Shown: one piece after another, positions 37,861 to 46,675 of the stretch
How the letters are laid out: each line of letters begins with the position of its first letter
How positions within the stretch are numbered: the first letter of the stretch is position 1
From: Mycobacterium florentinum
GTDB lineage: Bacteria > Actinomycetota > Actinomycetes > Mycobacteriales > Mycobacteriaceae
Assembly: GCF_010730355.1 (NCBI RefSeq)
Contig: NZ_AP022576.1
Coordinates: forward strand, 1,674,001-1,738,000
Length of the DNA: 64,000 nt
Direction: 5' to 3'
Made by a program: the position numbers and the translations under genes
The notes under the pieces: generated by a model
What the model saw: the letters and a program-made list of their open reading frames with translations, nothing else
Databases searched by the model: none
Told to the model about the DNA's origin: nothing

Positions 37861-38204
37861 GCGAGTGACACTTCCTTGAGGTCGCGGCGTGCGGCAACTG
37901 CCCGCACGCTGGGGTGGTCGTTAAGCCGATTTCGGGCTTTGGGTCGTATCTCGCAGCTGGCAGGAAGCGGCCCGGCCGGCCGGCAGCCGCTGGAGACAAC
38001 TGGTCAATTGTGCCAGACACCCGGCGTGCATTGAAAATCACAGGTAAACCCTGCGGTTCATGCCGCGCCGAAGACGCTGGTGAGTGGTACATATAGCTGG
38101 GGTCAAAACACGCTAGTCACTACCCGAACTCGAAGACGCCCGGGCAGATTGCGCAACGGCCGCCCACATGCAGGTCTACGTCAGAGGACTTGGGAGAAGA
38201 ACAG

Positions 38205-39170
38205 ATGCGTGTACGCCCGCACACCGCACTCGCCGCCATCGCGGCGGTGACGCTGGTGCTGGCCGGGTGCGACGAGGCAAGGCTCGCGGCAAAAGCCCAG
38301 AAGACGGTATCCAGCAAGTCCTCCGGCGCGTCCGATCACCAACCGCAACTCATTCAGCTGCTGCTGGACACCATCGACGCGCCCGGGTTGCCCGAGGCGC
38401 CGCCGGTTCTGCCCAGCGGCTCGTTCGGCGGGCTGCAGGCGCGCATTCAGCAGGCGACCGACCAGGCCGCCGCCGCCGGGGCCACCCTCTCGGTGGGCAT
38501 CCTGGACCGCAAGACGCATGAGCTGATCTCCAACGGCAACACCCAGATCATCGGCACCGCGTCGGTGGCCAAGCTGTTCATCGCCGACGACCTGCTGCTG
38601 CAGGAAGCCCAGGGCAGGACCACCCTGTCCCCCGACGACCGTGCGGCGCTCGACGTCATGTTGCAGTCGTCCGACGACGGCGCCGCCGAGCGGTTCTGGG
38701 GCCAGGGCGGCGGCGACAACATCATCACGCAGGTGGCGAACCGCTACGGGCTGTCGTCCACCACCCCGCCGTCGGACGGGCGCTGGTGGAACACGATGAG
38801 CTCGCTGACCGACCTGATCCACTACTACGACGAGCTGCTCGACGGCGCGGGTGGCCTGTCCGCGGACCGGGCCAAGATCATCGTCAACGACCTGGCCCGC
38901 TCCACGCCGACCGGGATCGACGGGTACCCGCAGCGGTTCGGCATCCCCGACGGCCTGTTCGCGGAGCCGGTGGCGGTCAAGCAAGGCTGGATGTGCTGCA
39001 TCGGCACGGAATGGATGCACCTGTCGACCGGCGTGGTGGGCTCGGACCGCCGCTACATCGTCGTCGTCGAGTCGCTGCAGTCCTCCGACGACGCGACGGC
39101 ACGCGACACGATCACCCAGGCCGTCAAAACGATGTTCCCCACCGGGCGCATCGAGCCCGCGCGCACCTAG
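38205..39170 (+). CDS. lppW: Lipoprotein LppW, beta-lactamase-like
   Basis: The protein has 321 residues (Rv2905: about 314). It has a lipoprotein signal with LVLAGC, lipidated Cys22. The start is the ATG at 38205 with GGAGAAG seven bases upstream; a TTG at 38190 is possible. The domain is of the serine beta-lactamase/PBP type: TASVAKLF gives the Ser-x-x-Lys, but the second motif is degenerate (SSDD in place of SxN) and the third is KQGW rather than KTG. Activity against peptidoglycan or beta-lactams is therefore uncertain. It is divergent from rplS and overlaps trmD tail to tail by four bases. Confidence 0.92.
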   Translation: MRVRPHTALAAIAAVTLVLAGCDEARLAAKAQKTVSSKSSGASDHQPQLIQLLLDTIDAPGLPEAPPVLPSGSFGGLQARIQQATDQAAAAGATLSVGILDRKTHELISNGNTQIIGTASVAKLFIADDLLLQEAQGRTTLSPDDRAALDVMLQSSDDGAAERFWGQGGGDNIITQVANRYGLSSTTPPSDGRWWNTMSSLTDLIHYYDELLDGAGGLSADRAKIIVNDLARSTPTGIDGYPQRFGIPDGLFAEPVAVKQGWMCCIGTEWMHLSTGVVGSDRRYIVVVESLQSSDDATARDTITQAVKTMFPTGRIEPART

Positions 39171-39859
39171 TCGCCGGGCTGCAGATCGGGGCGGCGCTCG
39201 CGAGTGCGCTGCAGCGAAACCTCCCGGCGCCAGGCCGCAATGCGCGCGTGATCGCCGGACAACAGCACGTCGGGGACCTCCAGCCCGCGCCAGCTCGGCG
39301 GCCGGGTGTAGCTCGGCCCCTCCAACAGGCCGCCCAGCACCGGCGAGTGCGAATCCTCGCGGTGCGAGGCGGGATTGCCCAGCACGCCGGTCAGCAGCCG
39401 CAGCACGGATTCGATCATCACCATGGCCGCCGACTCGCCGCCGGGCAGCACGTAGTCGCCGATCGACACCTCCTCGACCCGCATCCGGCGCGCGGCGTCC
39501 TCGACGACGCGGTGGTCGATGCCCTCGTAGCGCCCGCAGGCGAACACCAGGTGCTTCTCGGCGCTCCAGCGCGCGGCGGTGGCTTGCTTGAACAGCGCGC
39601 CGGCCGGGGTCGGAACAACCAATAGCGTTTCACCCGAGCAGATCTCATCCAGCGCCTCGCCCCACACAGGGGCCCTCATCACCATTCCCGGGCCGCCACC
39701 GTAGGGTGCGTCGTCCACCGAGTGGTGCACGTCGTGGGTCCACCCCCGCAGGTCATGCACCCGCAGATCGACCAGGCCCGACGCAATCGCCTTGCCGGGC
39801 AACGACTGCTGCAGCGCGTCCAGGTAGGCCGGAAAAATCGTCACCACGTCTATGCGCAC
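39167..39859 (-). CDS. trmD: tRNA (guanine-N1)-methyltransferase
   Basis: TrmD methylates G37 next to the anticodon and so prevents frameshifting. The length of 230 residues equals Rv2906c. The SPOUT trefoil-knot parts are evident: [11 protein letters not shown] at the N terminus, [25 protein letters not shown], and the SAM-binding [19 protein letters not shown]. It follows rimM by three bases in the rpsP-KH-rimM-trmD operon. Confidence 0.97.
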   Translation of the reverse strand: MRIDVVTIFPAYLDALQQSLPGKAIASGLVDLRVHDLRGWTHDVHHSVDDAPYGGGPGMVMRAPVWGEALDEICSGETLLVVPTPAGALFKQATAARWSAEKHLVFACGRYEGIDHRVVEDAARRMRVEEVSIGDYVLPGGESAAMVMIESVLRLLTGVLGNPASHREDSHSPVLGGLLEGPSYTRPPSWRGLEVPDVLLSGDHARIAAWRREVSLQRTRERRPDLQPGD

Positions 39860-39862
39860 CGG

Positions 39863-40396
39863 TTACCCCAGATCCAGCAGACCCTCGGGCGGATCGATTT
39901 CGATCATCCGGTCGTCCAGCGACACCGACACGACTATCGCGTTCACGAACGGCACCAGTACTTCCCGGGTTTCGGTGCCGTCATGTCGGTGCACCGCCAG
40001 CAACTCCCCGGCCGCGGTGTGCAGCACCTCGGCGACGATCCCGAGATCCTGTCCCGCGGTGGTCCGCACCGCTAGGCCTTCGAGCTGGTGGTCGTAGTAG
40101 GTATCGGCCTCGTCGATCGGCGGCAGGTCGTCGGAGTCCACCACGAACAAGCTGCCGCGCAACGCATCGGCGGTATCGCGGTCGTCCACTCCGGCCAACC
40201 GCACCAGCAGCCGCCCGCCGTGCTCGCGCGCGGCGGCGACGACATAGCTGCGTTCTTCGCCGCGGCCGCGGGATGGCTTGGCGCGCAACGTGCTACCCGA
40301 TGCGAAGCGATCGGCGGGGTCGTCGGTGTGAACTTCCACCACCACCTCGCCGGCGATGCCGTGTGCTTTCACGACGCGCCCGACGAGCAGCTCCAT
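39863..40396 (-). CDS. rimM: 16S rRNA processing protein RimM
   Basis: RimM helps mature the 30S head and binds S19. The protein has 177 residues (Rv2907c: 176). The N-terminal RimM barrel reads [25 protein letters not shown], and the C-terminal PRC barrel holds [11 protein letters not shown] and [31 protein letters not shown], the typical end of the family. It lies 12 bases after the KH-domain gene and three before trmD. Confidence 0.97.
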   Translation of the reverse strand: MELLVGRVVKAHGIAGEVVVEVHTDDPADRFASGSTLRAKPSRGRGEERSYVVAAAREHGGRLLVRLAGVDDRDTADALRGSLFVVDSDDLPPIDEADTYYDHQLEGLAVRTTAGQDLGIVAEVLHTAAGELLAVHRHDGTETREVLVPFVNAIVVSVSLDDRMIEIDPPEGLLDLG

Positions 40397-40408
40397 GAGT
40401 GGGGTGAC

Positions 40409-40651
40409 CTACTGGTCGGTGTCCACCACGTCGACGCGGATACCGCGGCCGCCGATACCGGCGACCAGCGTGCGCAACGCCGTTGCGGTACGTCCCCCGC
40501 GACCGATCACCTTGCCCAAGTCTTCGGGATGGACGTGGACCTCGACGGTGCGCCCGCGCCGGCTCGTCACCAGATCCACCCGGACATCGTCCGGGTTGTC
40601 CACGATTCCGCGAACCAAATGCTCAACAGCGTCGACGACGACCGTACTCAT
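40409..40651 (-). CDS. KH-domain RNA-binding protein (KhpA type)
   Basis: The length of 80 residues equals Rv2908c. It is a single KH domain with the GxxG loop in KVIGRGGRTATALRTLV, preceded by VEHLVRGIVDNPDDVRVDLV. KhpA proteins bind RNA, commonly as a dimer with KhpB, and affect cell division and ribosome-related processes in other Gram-positive bacteria. Its place between rpsP and rimM is conserved in actinobacteria and firmicutes. The gap to rpsP is nine bases. Confidence 0.95.
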   Translation of the reverse strand: MSTVVVDAVEHLVRGIVDNPDDVRVDLVTSRRGRTVEVHVHPEDLGKVIGRGGRTATALRTLVAGIGGRGIRVDVVDTDQ

Positions 40652-40660
40652 TGCGGTGGG

Positions 40661-41215
40661 TCAGCTTTCCGTAGAAGACTCGGTCGGCTCGCCGCCCTGG
40701 GCGGGCGCGTCGGCGGCCGGCTCGGCCGGGGCGTCGGCGGCCAGCTCGGCCGGGGCGTCGGCGGTTTCAGAGGCGGTTTCAGCCGGGGCCTCGGCCGGGG
40801 CCTCGGCGGCCTTCGCGGCCTTCTTGGCCGGGGCCTTCTTCTTCGGCTTGGCGGCCTCGGTGGTCGGTCCGCCGTCCGCCTCGGCCAGCGCGGCGTTGAA
40901 CAGCTCCAGCTTGCTGGGCTTGGCCGCGGCGACCTGCAGGCTGCCCTCGGTGCCGGGCAGGCCCTTGAACTTCTGCCAGTCGCCGGTGATCTTCAGCAGC
41001 TTGACGACCGGTTCGGTCGGCTGCGCGCCGACCGACAGCCAGTACTGGGCCCGCTCCGAGTTGATCTCGATCAGGCTCGGGTCTTCCTTCGGGTGGTACC
41101 GGCCGATCACCTCGATCGAGCGGCCGTCGCGCCGCGTGCGTGCGTCGGCGACGGCGATGCGGTACTGGGGATTGCGGATCTTGCCAAGCCGGGTGAGCTT
41201 GATCTTCACAGACAT
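40661..41215 (-). CDS. rpsP: 30S ribosomal protein S16 with long repetitive C-terminal tail
   Basis: The protein has 184 residues from the ATG at 41215; the H37Rv protein has 162 and most bacterial S16 only 80-100. The S16 domain covers about 1-85 ([51 protein letters not shown]). Then follow about 35 residues that are weakly conserved, a Lys-rich [19 protein letters not shown] segment, and Ala/Pro/Glu/Asp repeats such as [16 protein letters not shown]. It is first of rpsP-KH-rimM-trmD. The 212 bases upstream, to the DUF732 gene, hold no other feature that I can name. Confidence 0.96.
   Translation of the reverse strand: MSVKIKLTRLGKIRNPQYRIAVADARTRRDGRSIEVIGRYHPKEDPSLIEINSERAQYWLSVGAQPTEPVVKLLKITGDWQKFKGLPGTEGSLQVAAAKPSKLELFNAALAEADGGPTTEAAKPKKKAPAKKAAKAAEAPAEAPAETASETADAPAELAADAPAEPAADAPAQGGEPTESSTES
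40707..40812 (-). repeat. Short in-frame tandem repeats in the rpsP tail
   Basis: A 24-base unit beginning GCGTCGGCGGCC occurs at 40707-40730 and again at 40731-40754 with one or two changes, followed by a partial third copy. Next come two 12-base units GGCGGTTTCAG(A/C) and two GCCGGGGCCTCG units. All lengths are multiples of 12, so the frame is kept. They encode the DAPAE-type repeats of the S16 tail and are a likely site of length variation between strains. Confidence 0.75.
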
Positions 41216-41427
41216 GGTTGAGCGAATTCTCCTGTGTGTGTCACGCTGCAATTCAGCGACCAGGGCGGAATGCCCGGATCCGGTTTTGCCTCGCGTGTAT
41301 GACCGGGGCGCGATCGTAATCGCGCGGCGGACAGCCGCCCATTGTGCCAGAACGAGGGCCTTCGGCAGAAATTCGCCCGCCCGCGGGTGGTTTGGGTCAG
41401 CCAGTCAGACGCCGGTGACGGCCCGCG

Positions 41428-41745
41428 TCAATGCCCTTCGCCGCGCGGTTGGTTGGCCAGAAAACACCGCACCCGGGTAGCGGCATCTTTCGGCGCGACT
41501 CCCATATCGATCAGCCGCTGAGTTATCTGGGCGGAAGGCACGCCGGAATCGAAATCGTTGGTGATCACGTGCATGCCGGGAAACCAGACTTCCGCGTCTA
41601 CCCCCGGCGGCGGGGGCTTGGCGTCGCCACCCACGCAACTGACGTAACCATCGATGCCGGTGTCAGCCTGAGCGGACGCCGGCATCGGTACGAGCGGGAC
41701 GGTGATGGCCATGCCGACCGCCGCGGCGACAGAGATGAGACGCAT
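41428..41745 (-). CDS. Small secreted DUF732-like protein
   Basis: The protein has 105 residues from the ATG at 41745. A signal peptide (MRLISVAAAVGMAITVPLVPMPASAQA) is followed by a short domain with two cysteines, YVSCVGG and RVRCFLAN, likely joined by a disulfide, and by QITQRLIDMGVAPKDAATRV. This is the size and pattern of mycobacterial DUF732 secreted proteins, whose function is unknown. The frame is open far upstream, but that part overlaps the NTF2-like gene in another frame. No clear ribosome site is seen. Confidence 0.75.
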   Translation of the reverse strand: MRLISVAAAVGMAITVPLVPMPASAQADTGIDGYVSCVGGDAKPPPPGVDAEVWFPGMHVITNDFDSGVPSAQITQRLIDMGVAPKDAATRVRCFLANQPRGEGH

Positions 41746-41828
41746 GCTCAACAAATTATCGCGATAGGTAACCGCCCACCAGTGATTTGCTGCAGGTTGG
41801 CAGAAAATCGCCCGGCCACGGCGCCCGC

Positions 41829-42260
41829 TCACATGATCTTCTGGAAGACCTTCGTCTCGACCCGGCGGGTCATCCGCCAGCCTTGCGGGGTGCGCACGAA
41901 CTCGTCGTCGTACCAGAGCCCGCAGAACATCACCTGGTCTCCCGGTTTGCCGGAGTCGCCGGGAAAGACCATCGGGTTGAAGCAGATCACCCGGGATGCC
42001 GCCTTGTCCCCGTCGATCTGGACCGAGAAGTTCCCGAGCATGTGCGCATACACCGGGAAGGTCGGCAGCACCTCCGACAGCCACTTCTTGACCTCGGGGT
42101 AACGGCCTTCGATACCACCCAGCGCCGTGTAATCGATGTACGCGTCTTCGGTGAATACCTTGTCCAAATCGTCGAATCGCCGCTGGTCAATGGCGGTGGA
42201 ATAGTCCACCATCAGCTGCTGGATCTCCAGACGGTCGGAAATTTCGGCCAGGCTCAACAT
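41829..42260 (-). CDS. SnoaL/NTF2-like protein
   Basis: The protein has 143 residues from the ATG at 42260, or 148 if the GTG at 42275 is used; Rv2910c has about 147, so the start is uncertain. The NTF2-like cone fold begins SLAEISDRLEIQQLMVDYSTAIDQRRFDDLDKVFTEDAYIDY, the pattern of the SnoaL_4 subgroup, and ends DEFVRTPQGWRMTRRVETKVF. Members include dehydratases, isomerases and ring hydroxylase beta subunits; no specific activity can be assigned. It stands alone, downstream of the broken AhpD-like gene. Confidence 0.85.
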   Translation of the reverse strand: MLSLAEISDRLEIQQLMVDYSTAIDQRRFDDLDKVFTEDAYIDYTALGGIEGRYPEVKKWLSEVLPTFPVYAHMLGNFSVQIDGDKAASRVICFNPMVFPGDSGKPGDQVMFCGLWYDDEFVRTPQGWRMTRRVETKVFQKIM

Positions 42261-42325
42261 GCATCGATTCAACACCCGGGGTCGGCGCGGCGCCGCAGCG
42301 ACTTGGCACCGCCCCGTGAGTGCTC

Positions 42326-42801
42326 TCAGTTCCCTTGTGGTTCAGCATGTTTGGCAACCACCGCGGCCGGTGTGTTGCGGAAGCTGATCGCCAACCGGTT
42401 GTAGGTGTTCATCGTCGCGATGGCGATCGTGAGGTCGACCAGTTCCTTCTCGTCGAAGTGCGCCGCCGCGGCCGCGTACGCGTTGTCGGGTGCACCCGTG
42501 GTCGAGATCAGCGTGACGGTCTCCGCCCATGCCAATGCGGCGCGCTCGCGGCTGTCGAACAGTTCGCCGGCCTCCTCCCACACCGGAACCAGCGCGATCT
42601 TTTCGTTCGACACCCCAGTTCGCGCAATTCCCGCGAATGCATGTCGATGCAGTAGGCGCAGCCGTTGATCAGCGACACCCGCAGGTACACGCAGGTCAGT
42701 AACACCGGCGACAGACCCGACTGGCTCACGTAGAGGTGCACGCCGCCCAGCAATTTCACACCCCGCGGCGCCGCCGCTTCGTAGTCGATTCGTGCGCCCA
42801 T
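42326..42801 (-). pseudogene. AhpD-like carboxymuconolactone decarboxylase family gene, frameshifted
   Basis: Two overlapping frames together make one family member. From the ATG at 42801 the first frame gives MGARIDYEAAAPRG and the AhpD-type centre NGCAYCIDMHSRELRELG, with Cys-x-x-Cys and His. After that glycine, similarity continues only in the next frame: VSNEKIALVPVWEEAG through TMNTYNRLAISFRNTP to the stop at 42326. Adding one G to the four-base run at 42613-42616 (C on the plus strand) joins the two exactly. Reassembled length is about 158 residues, normal for the family of alkylhydroperoxidase-like proteins. It may be a real pseudogene or a homopolymer error in the assembly. Confidence 0.85.
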
Positions 42802-42902
42802 ACCGCTCGATTCAACACCGTCGCGCGAGCCGCGGGCAGGCGGGCTGAAGGCCGACTAAATCGCAGTACCGCGCAAAGCGCGCAGGGTGAATAATCCCAG
42901 GC

Positions 42903-43265
42903 ATGAAAGCAGGGATTGCCTGCTTAGCAACGACGGCGCTGGTGTGGGCCGGCTTCGGTGCACCCGGCCCGGCCGACCGCGTCGCCGGGGCCGCGCCGGG
43001 GAATTGCGCGCCGGGCAGCGCGTGCCAGCGCTGGTGCCCGGGCGACCCCGATCCCGCGGGCCGGCCGGTCCCCTGGGACCCCAACGTCTGCCACGACTTC
43101 TACTGGGACTACCAGGGCGTGCACGACACCGGCACCGGCGTCTTCTACTCCTGGTCGTCGCTGCCGTTCAAGCACCCGCCGCCGCCCGGGCCGGTACCCA
43201 CCCAGACGTCCTACCTCCCGCTGCCCACGCTGCCCTTCTGCCCCGTTCCGCCCTGGTGCCCGTGA
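42903..43265 (+). CDS. Cysteine- and proline-rich secreted protein of unknown function
   Basis: The protein has 120 residues from the ATG at 42903. A signal peptide covers about 1-30 (IACLATTALVWAGFG...VAGAAPG). The mature part has six cysteines, in CAPGSACQRWC, PNVCHDFYWDYQGVHD and the final CPVPPWCP, and a Pro-rich stretch HPPPPGPVP. I do not recognise a named domain; such small secreted proteins are frequent in mycobacteria. Codon use and G+C look like the neighbours. It ends 43 bases before dacB2 on the same strand and could be cotranscribed with it. Confidence 0.7.
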   Translation: MKAGIACLATTALVWAGFGAPGPADRVAGAAPGNCAPGSACQRWCPGDPDPAGRPVPWDPNVCHDFYWDYQGVHDTGTGVFYSWSSLPFKHPPPPGPVPTQTSYLPLPTLPFCPVPPWCP

Positions 43266-43308
43266 GGCAACGGGCGTCGTCGCGGCCCGGAAGTTAAACT
43301 TTGCGGCC

Positions 43309-44178
43309 ATGCGGAAACTCATCGCCGCAGCAGCAGCGCTGCTCACGGTCGCCGGTGTCGCCGCGCCGCAGTCCCGGGCCGACGATATGCAGCCGATCGG
43401 CTCGGTGCCGATCCCCGACGGCCCGGCCCAGACCTGGATCCTGGCCGACATGGACAGCGGCCAGGTGCTGGCCGGTCGCGACCAGTTCGCGGCGCATCCG
43501 CCCGCGAGCACGATCAAGGTGCTGTTGGCGCTGGTGGCGCTCGACGAGGTGAGCATGGACTCCACCGTCGTCGCCGACGTCGCCGACACCCAGGTCGAGT
43601 GCAACTGCGTCGGCATCAAACCCGGCCGCACCTACACCGCACGGCAGCTGCTCGACGGCCTGCTGCTAGTTTCCGGCAACGACGCCGCCAACACGCTGGC
43701 GCATCTGATGGGTGGCGCCGACGCCACGGTGGCGAAGATGAACGCGAAGGCCGCCTCCCTCGGGGCCACCAGCACGCATGCGGCCACCCCTTCCGGTCTG
43801 GACGGCCCCGGCGGCTCCGGGGCCTCGACCGCGCACGACCTGGCCGTCATCTTCCGGGCCGCGATGGCCAACCCGATGTTCGCCCACATCACCGCCGAGC
43901 CGTCGGCGATGTTCCCCGGCGATCACGGCGACGAGCCGATCACCAACCAGGACGAGCTGCTGACCCGCTATCCGGGCGCGATCGGCGGCAAGACCGGGTT
44001 CACCAACGCGGCCCGCAAGACCTTCGTCGGTGCCGCTTCCCGCGGCGGACGCCGGCTGGTGGTCGCGATGATGTACGGGATGGTCAAGCCCGGCGGGCCG
44101 ACCTATTGGGATCAGGCGGGCAGCCTGTTCGACTGGGGTTTCGCGCTCAACCCGTCGTCCAGCATCGGCTCACTGTAA
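43309..44178 (+). CDS. dacB2: D-alanyl-D-alanine carboxypeptidase
   Basis: The protein has 289 residues (Rv2911: 291). A signal peptide (MRKLIAAAAALLTVAGVAAPQSRA) is followed by a class A (S11) penicillin-binding domain with all motifs: Ser67-x-x-Lys70 in ASTIK, Ser122-Gly-Asn124 in VSGND, and KTG in IGGKTGFTN. It trims the terminal D-Ala of peptidoglycan stem peptides outside the membrane. No C-terminal amphipathic anchor or membrane helix follows, so it may be soluble in the periplasm-like space. It overlaps the TetR gene tail to tail by nine bases. Confidence 0.95.
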   Translation: MRKLIAAAAALLTVAGVAAPQSRADDMQPIGSVPIPDGPAQTWILADMDSGQVLAGRDQFAAHPPASTIKVLLALVALDEVSMDSTVVADVADTQVECNCVGIKPGRTYTARQLLDGLLLVSGNDAANTLAHLMGGADATVAKMNAKAASLGATSTHAATPSGLDGPGGSGASTAHDLAVIFRAAMANPMFAHITAEPSAMFPGDHGDEPITNQDELLTRYPGAIGGKTGFTNAARKTFVGAASRGGRRLVVAMMYGMVKPGGPTYWDQAGSLFDWGFALNPSSSIGSL

Positions 44179-44778
44179 GGGGCCCTCGTCGGGGACCAGG
44201 CCGGTTATCAGCTTGGACAGCAACGCAATTCGCTGCTCCTCGATATCGGGCTCCGGGAAGATCCCGCGCACGATCGCCGCGCCGTCGAAGACGTTCGTCA
44301 GCAACGCCACCAGCACCGGGAACGTCTCGGACCCGACAACCTGCACGCCCGGCAGCGTCCGCGCGGCGTCGAGAATCTTCGCGGTGTACTGCGCCATCAC
44401 GTCGCGCAGATGAGCGCCCAGTTTCTCGTCGGTGCGCGCGGCGACCATCAGTTCGTAGAGCACCGCGTTGGTGGGGCCGCCGGTGATGTCCCGCAAGATC
44501 GTCAGCGCCGCCTCCAGCGCCGGCCGGCCGGCGGGGATCTGGGCGACCTGCTTGGTGAAGGACTCCACCTGCCGGCGCAGCACCTCCGACGCCGTGGCGG
44601 CCATGAAGTCGCTCATCGTCTCGAAGTGACGGAACAGCGCACCGACCGACACCCCGGCCCGCTTGGTGATCACGGCCGCGGACGCCCGCGCGTATCCGAC
44701 CTCGATGATGCTGGCGATCGATGCCTCGAGGAGCCGCCCGACGGTCTCCTCGCGGCGCTGCTGCTGGGTTCTTGCCAT
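44170..44778 (-). CDS. TetR-family transcriptional regulator
   Basis: The protein has 202 residues (Rv2912c: about 195). The helix-turn-helix occupies about 10-56: RREETVGRLLEASIASIIEVGYARASAAVITKRAGVSVGALFRHFETMSDF. The ligand domain follows and shows no recognisable signature. It lies ten bases after the D-aminoacylase-like gene on the same strand, so the pair is one operon, and a clear palindrome sits upstream of that operon. Autoregulation together with the hydrolase gene is the simple reading (inference). Confidence 0.9.
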   Translation of the reverse strand: MARTQQQRREETVGRLLEASIASIIEVGYARASAAVITKRAGVSVGALFRHFETMSDFMAATASEVLRRQVESFTKQVAQIPAGRPALEAALTILRDITGGPTNAVLYELMVAARTDEKLGAHLRDVMAQYTAKILDAARTLPGVQVVGSETFPVLVALLTNVFDGAAIVRGIFPEPDIEEQRIALLSKLITGLVPDEGPLQ

Positions 44779-44788
44779 CGCGGGCCGC

Positions 44789-46573
44789 TCAGACCAGTGC
44801 GGCCGAGCGCTGCGCGCGCCGGCCGGCCCGCAGGTAGCGGCCCGACTTCACGGTCTGCCCGTAGCCCTCGCGGAACTCGCCCGCGCGGAAGACCACGGCG
44901 CCGCCCACGCCCGTGGCGACCACGGCCTCGTCGTTGCGATTGACCATGCGCCGCAGGCCGCCGTAGAACGGGACCGCTTCCTCGTGGTAGGCCTCGACCT
45001 CGTCGTTCAGGCCGGCCGGGTCGATCACGACGAAGTCGGCCCGGTCGCCTTGGCGCAGGGTCCCGGCGTCGATGCCGAACCAGTCGGCCAGTTCACCGGT
45101 CAGCCGGTGCACCGCGCGTTCGGTGGACATGAACGGCGCACCCGCGCGGTAGGCGTCGCGAGTTCGCTTGAGCAGCTTGATCGGAAAGTTGTAGAAGGCC
45201 ATATTGCGCAGGTGCGCACCGGCATCCGAGAAGCCCATGTGCACGCTGTCCTCGTTGGCCAGCGCGTTGAGCAGCTTGGGCCGGTGATTGGCAACGATGG
45301 TGGTCCATCGCACGTTGCGTTCCCCGTTTTCGACCAGCACATCGAGGAACGCGTCGAGCGGGTGCAGTCCACGCTCGTCGGCGATCGCACCAAAGCTCTT
45401 GCCGACCAACGACTTATCGGGGCACTCGACGATGACCGCGTCGTGGAAGTCGCGGTGCCACAGCGACGGGCCCAGCTTGATGCGGTCGAACTCTTTGCGG
45501 AACTCGCGGCGGTAGGCCTCGTTGGCCAGTAACTCGTTGCGCTGCAACTGATCACGCAGATGCAGGGCCGCCGTGCCCGCGCCGAACTCTTCGAAGACCG
45601 GCAGGTCGATTCCGTCGGAGTACAACTCGAACGGGACCGGCAGATGCTGGAACCGCACGCTCGAGCCGAAGAACTTGTTCGCCAACCGCGTCGCCGGCCC
45701 GAACACGTAGACCGCCAGTGGATTCGACTTGGCGTCGGCGGACACCAGCAGGCTCATCCGAACTGGATTGCGACGTCCGAACATTCGGCTGCTGGCCAGG
45801 AAGAACAGCACGGCCGTGGCCGCGTTGTTGACGTCGGGTGCGCTCTGCAGCATCCGGCCGCGCTTGCGCAGCACCTTGATCAGCTTGCGCCGCTCCCGCC
45901 AGGTCGCGAACGTCGACGGCAGCGCCCGCGAGCGGAAACGGTCGCCGTCGAGTTTGTCGATCGCGGCGTCCATGCCCGACATGCCCAGCATCCCGGCCTC
46001 GAGCGCCTCGTCGAGCAACGCCGCCATCTTCTCCAGCTCGGCGTCGGTGGGCTTGACGGTGGCGTCGGTGGCCCGATCGAGTCCGAGCACCGTGCTGCGC
46101 AGGTCCGAATGACCAAGCAGTGAACCGATATTCGGCCCGAGCGGCAGCGCGTCGATGGCCGCGATGTACTCCGCGGCGGTGGTCCAGGTCCGGTTGGCTT
46201 CCAGCGCGCCGAGGACGTATTTGCGCGGCACCGCCTCCACCCGGCTGAACAGGTCGGCGGCGTCTTCGGTTTTCGCGTAGACCGTCGACAGCGAACACAT
46301 GCCCAGCAGCACCGTGGTGACACCGTGGCGCACCGACTCGCGCAGGCCCGGGTCCAGCAGCACTTCGGCGTCGTAGTGAGTGTGCACGTCGATGAAGCCG
46401 GGCACCACCCACTTGCCCGCCGCGTCGATCACTTCCGGGCAGCCCGTCTCGTCCAGCGGCCCGGACGACACCGTGGCCACCACACCGTCGCGGATACCCA
46501 GCGTGCGGGTGTGCGGCGCACTGCCCGTTCCGTCGAACCACAGGCCGTCGCGGATGATCACGTCGTAAGTCAT
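44789..46573 (-). CDS. N-acyl-D-amino-acid deacylase-like amidohydrolase
   Basis: The protein has 594 residues from the ATG at 46573 with GGAGG six bases upstream; Rv2913c has about 611. It has the metal-dependent amidohydrolase fold: a beta-sandwich start TYDVIIRDGLWFDGTG, the first metal ligands in PGFIDVHTHYDAEVLLDP, and FSDAGAHLRNMAFY as the late aspartate loop. The family removes acyl groups from D-amino acids or hydrolyses related amides; the real substrate here is unknown. It is cytoplasmic (no signal). The downstream TetR gene and the upstream palindrome suggest control by a small-molecule inducer. Confidence 0.9.
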   Translation of the reverse strand: MTYDVIIRDGLWFDGTGSAPHTRTLGIRDGVVATVSSGPLDETGCPEVIDAAGKWVVPGFIDVHTHYDAEVLLDPGLRESVRHGVTTVLLGMCSLSTVYAKTEDAADLFSRVEAVPRKYVLGALEANRTWTTAAEYIAAIDALPLGPNIGSLLGHSDLRSTVLGLDRATDATVKPTDAELEKMAALLDEALEAGMLGMSGMDAAIDKLDGDRFRSRALPSTFATWRERRKLIKVLRKRGRMLQSAPDVNNAATAVLFFLASSRMFGRRNPVRMSLLVSADAKSNPLAVYVFGPATRLANKFFGSSVRFQHLPVPFELYSDGIDLPVFEEFGAGTAALHLRDQLQRNELLANEAYRREFRKEFDRIKLGPSLWHRDFHDAVIVECPDKSLVGKSFGAIADERGLHPLDAFLDVLVENGERNVRWTTIVANHRPKLLNALANEDSVHMGFSDAGAHLRNMAFYNFPIKLLKRTRDAYRAGAPFMSTERAVHRLTGELADWFGIDAGTLRQGDRADFVVIDPAGLNDEVEAYHEEAVPFYGGLRRMVNRNDEAVVATGVGGAVVFRAGEFREGYGQTVKSGRYLRAGRRAQRSAALV

Positions 46574-46603
46574 TGTCGCCTCCAGATGGTGTTGCAAGCG
46601 AAC

Positions 46604-46616
46604 CTATCATAGATAG
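46604..46616. promoter_or_regulatory. Candidate TetR operator upstream of the amidohydrolase
   Basis: CTATC-ATA-GATAG is a perfect inverted repeat, placed 30 bases before the ATG at 46573. It is flanked by GCGA on the left (46598-46601) and TCGC on the right (46627-46630), within a wider TTGC...GCAA frame. The gap between the amidohydrolase and pknI is only about 100 bases and otherwise empty, so this is the best site for the TetR protein encoded downstream. Confidence 0.55.
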
Positions 46617-46675
46617 TGAGCACTCGCAATCTTTTTCTGAGGTCGGCAACGCCGCAGGTCACGGTGCTGCGTGGG

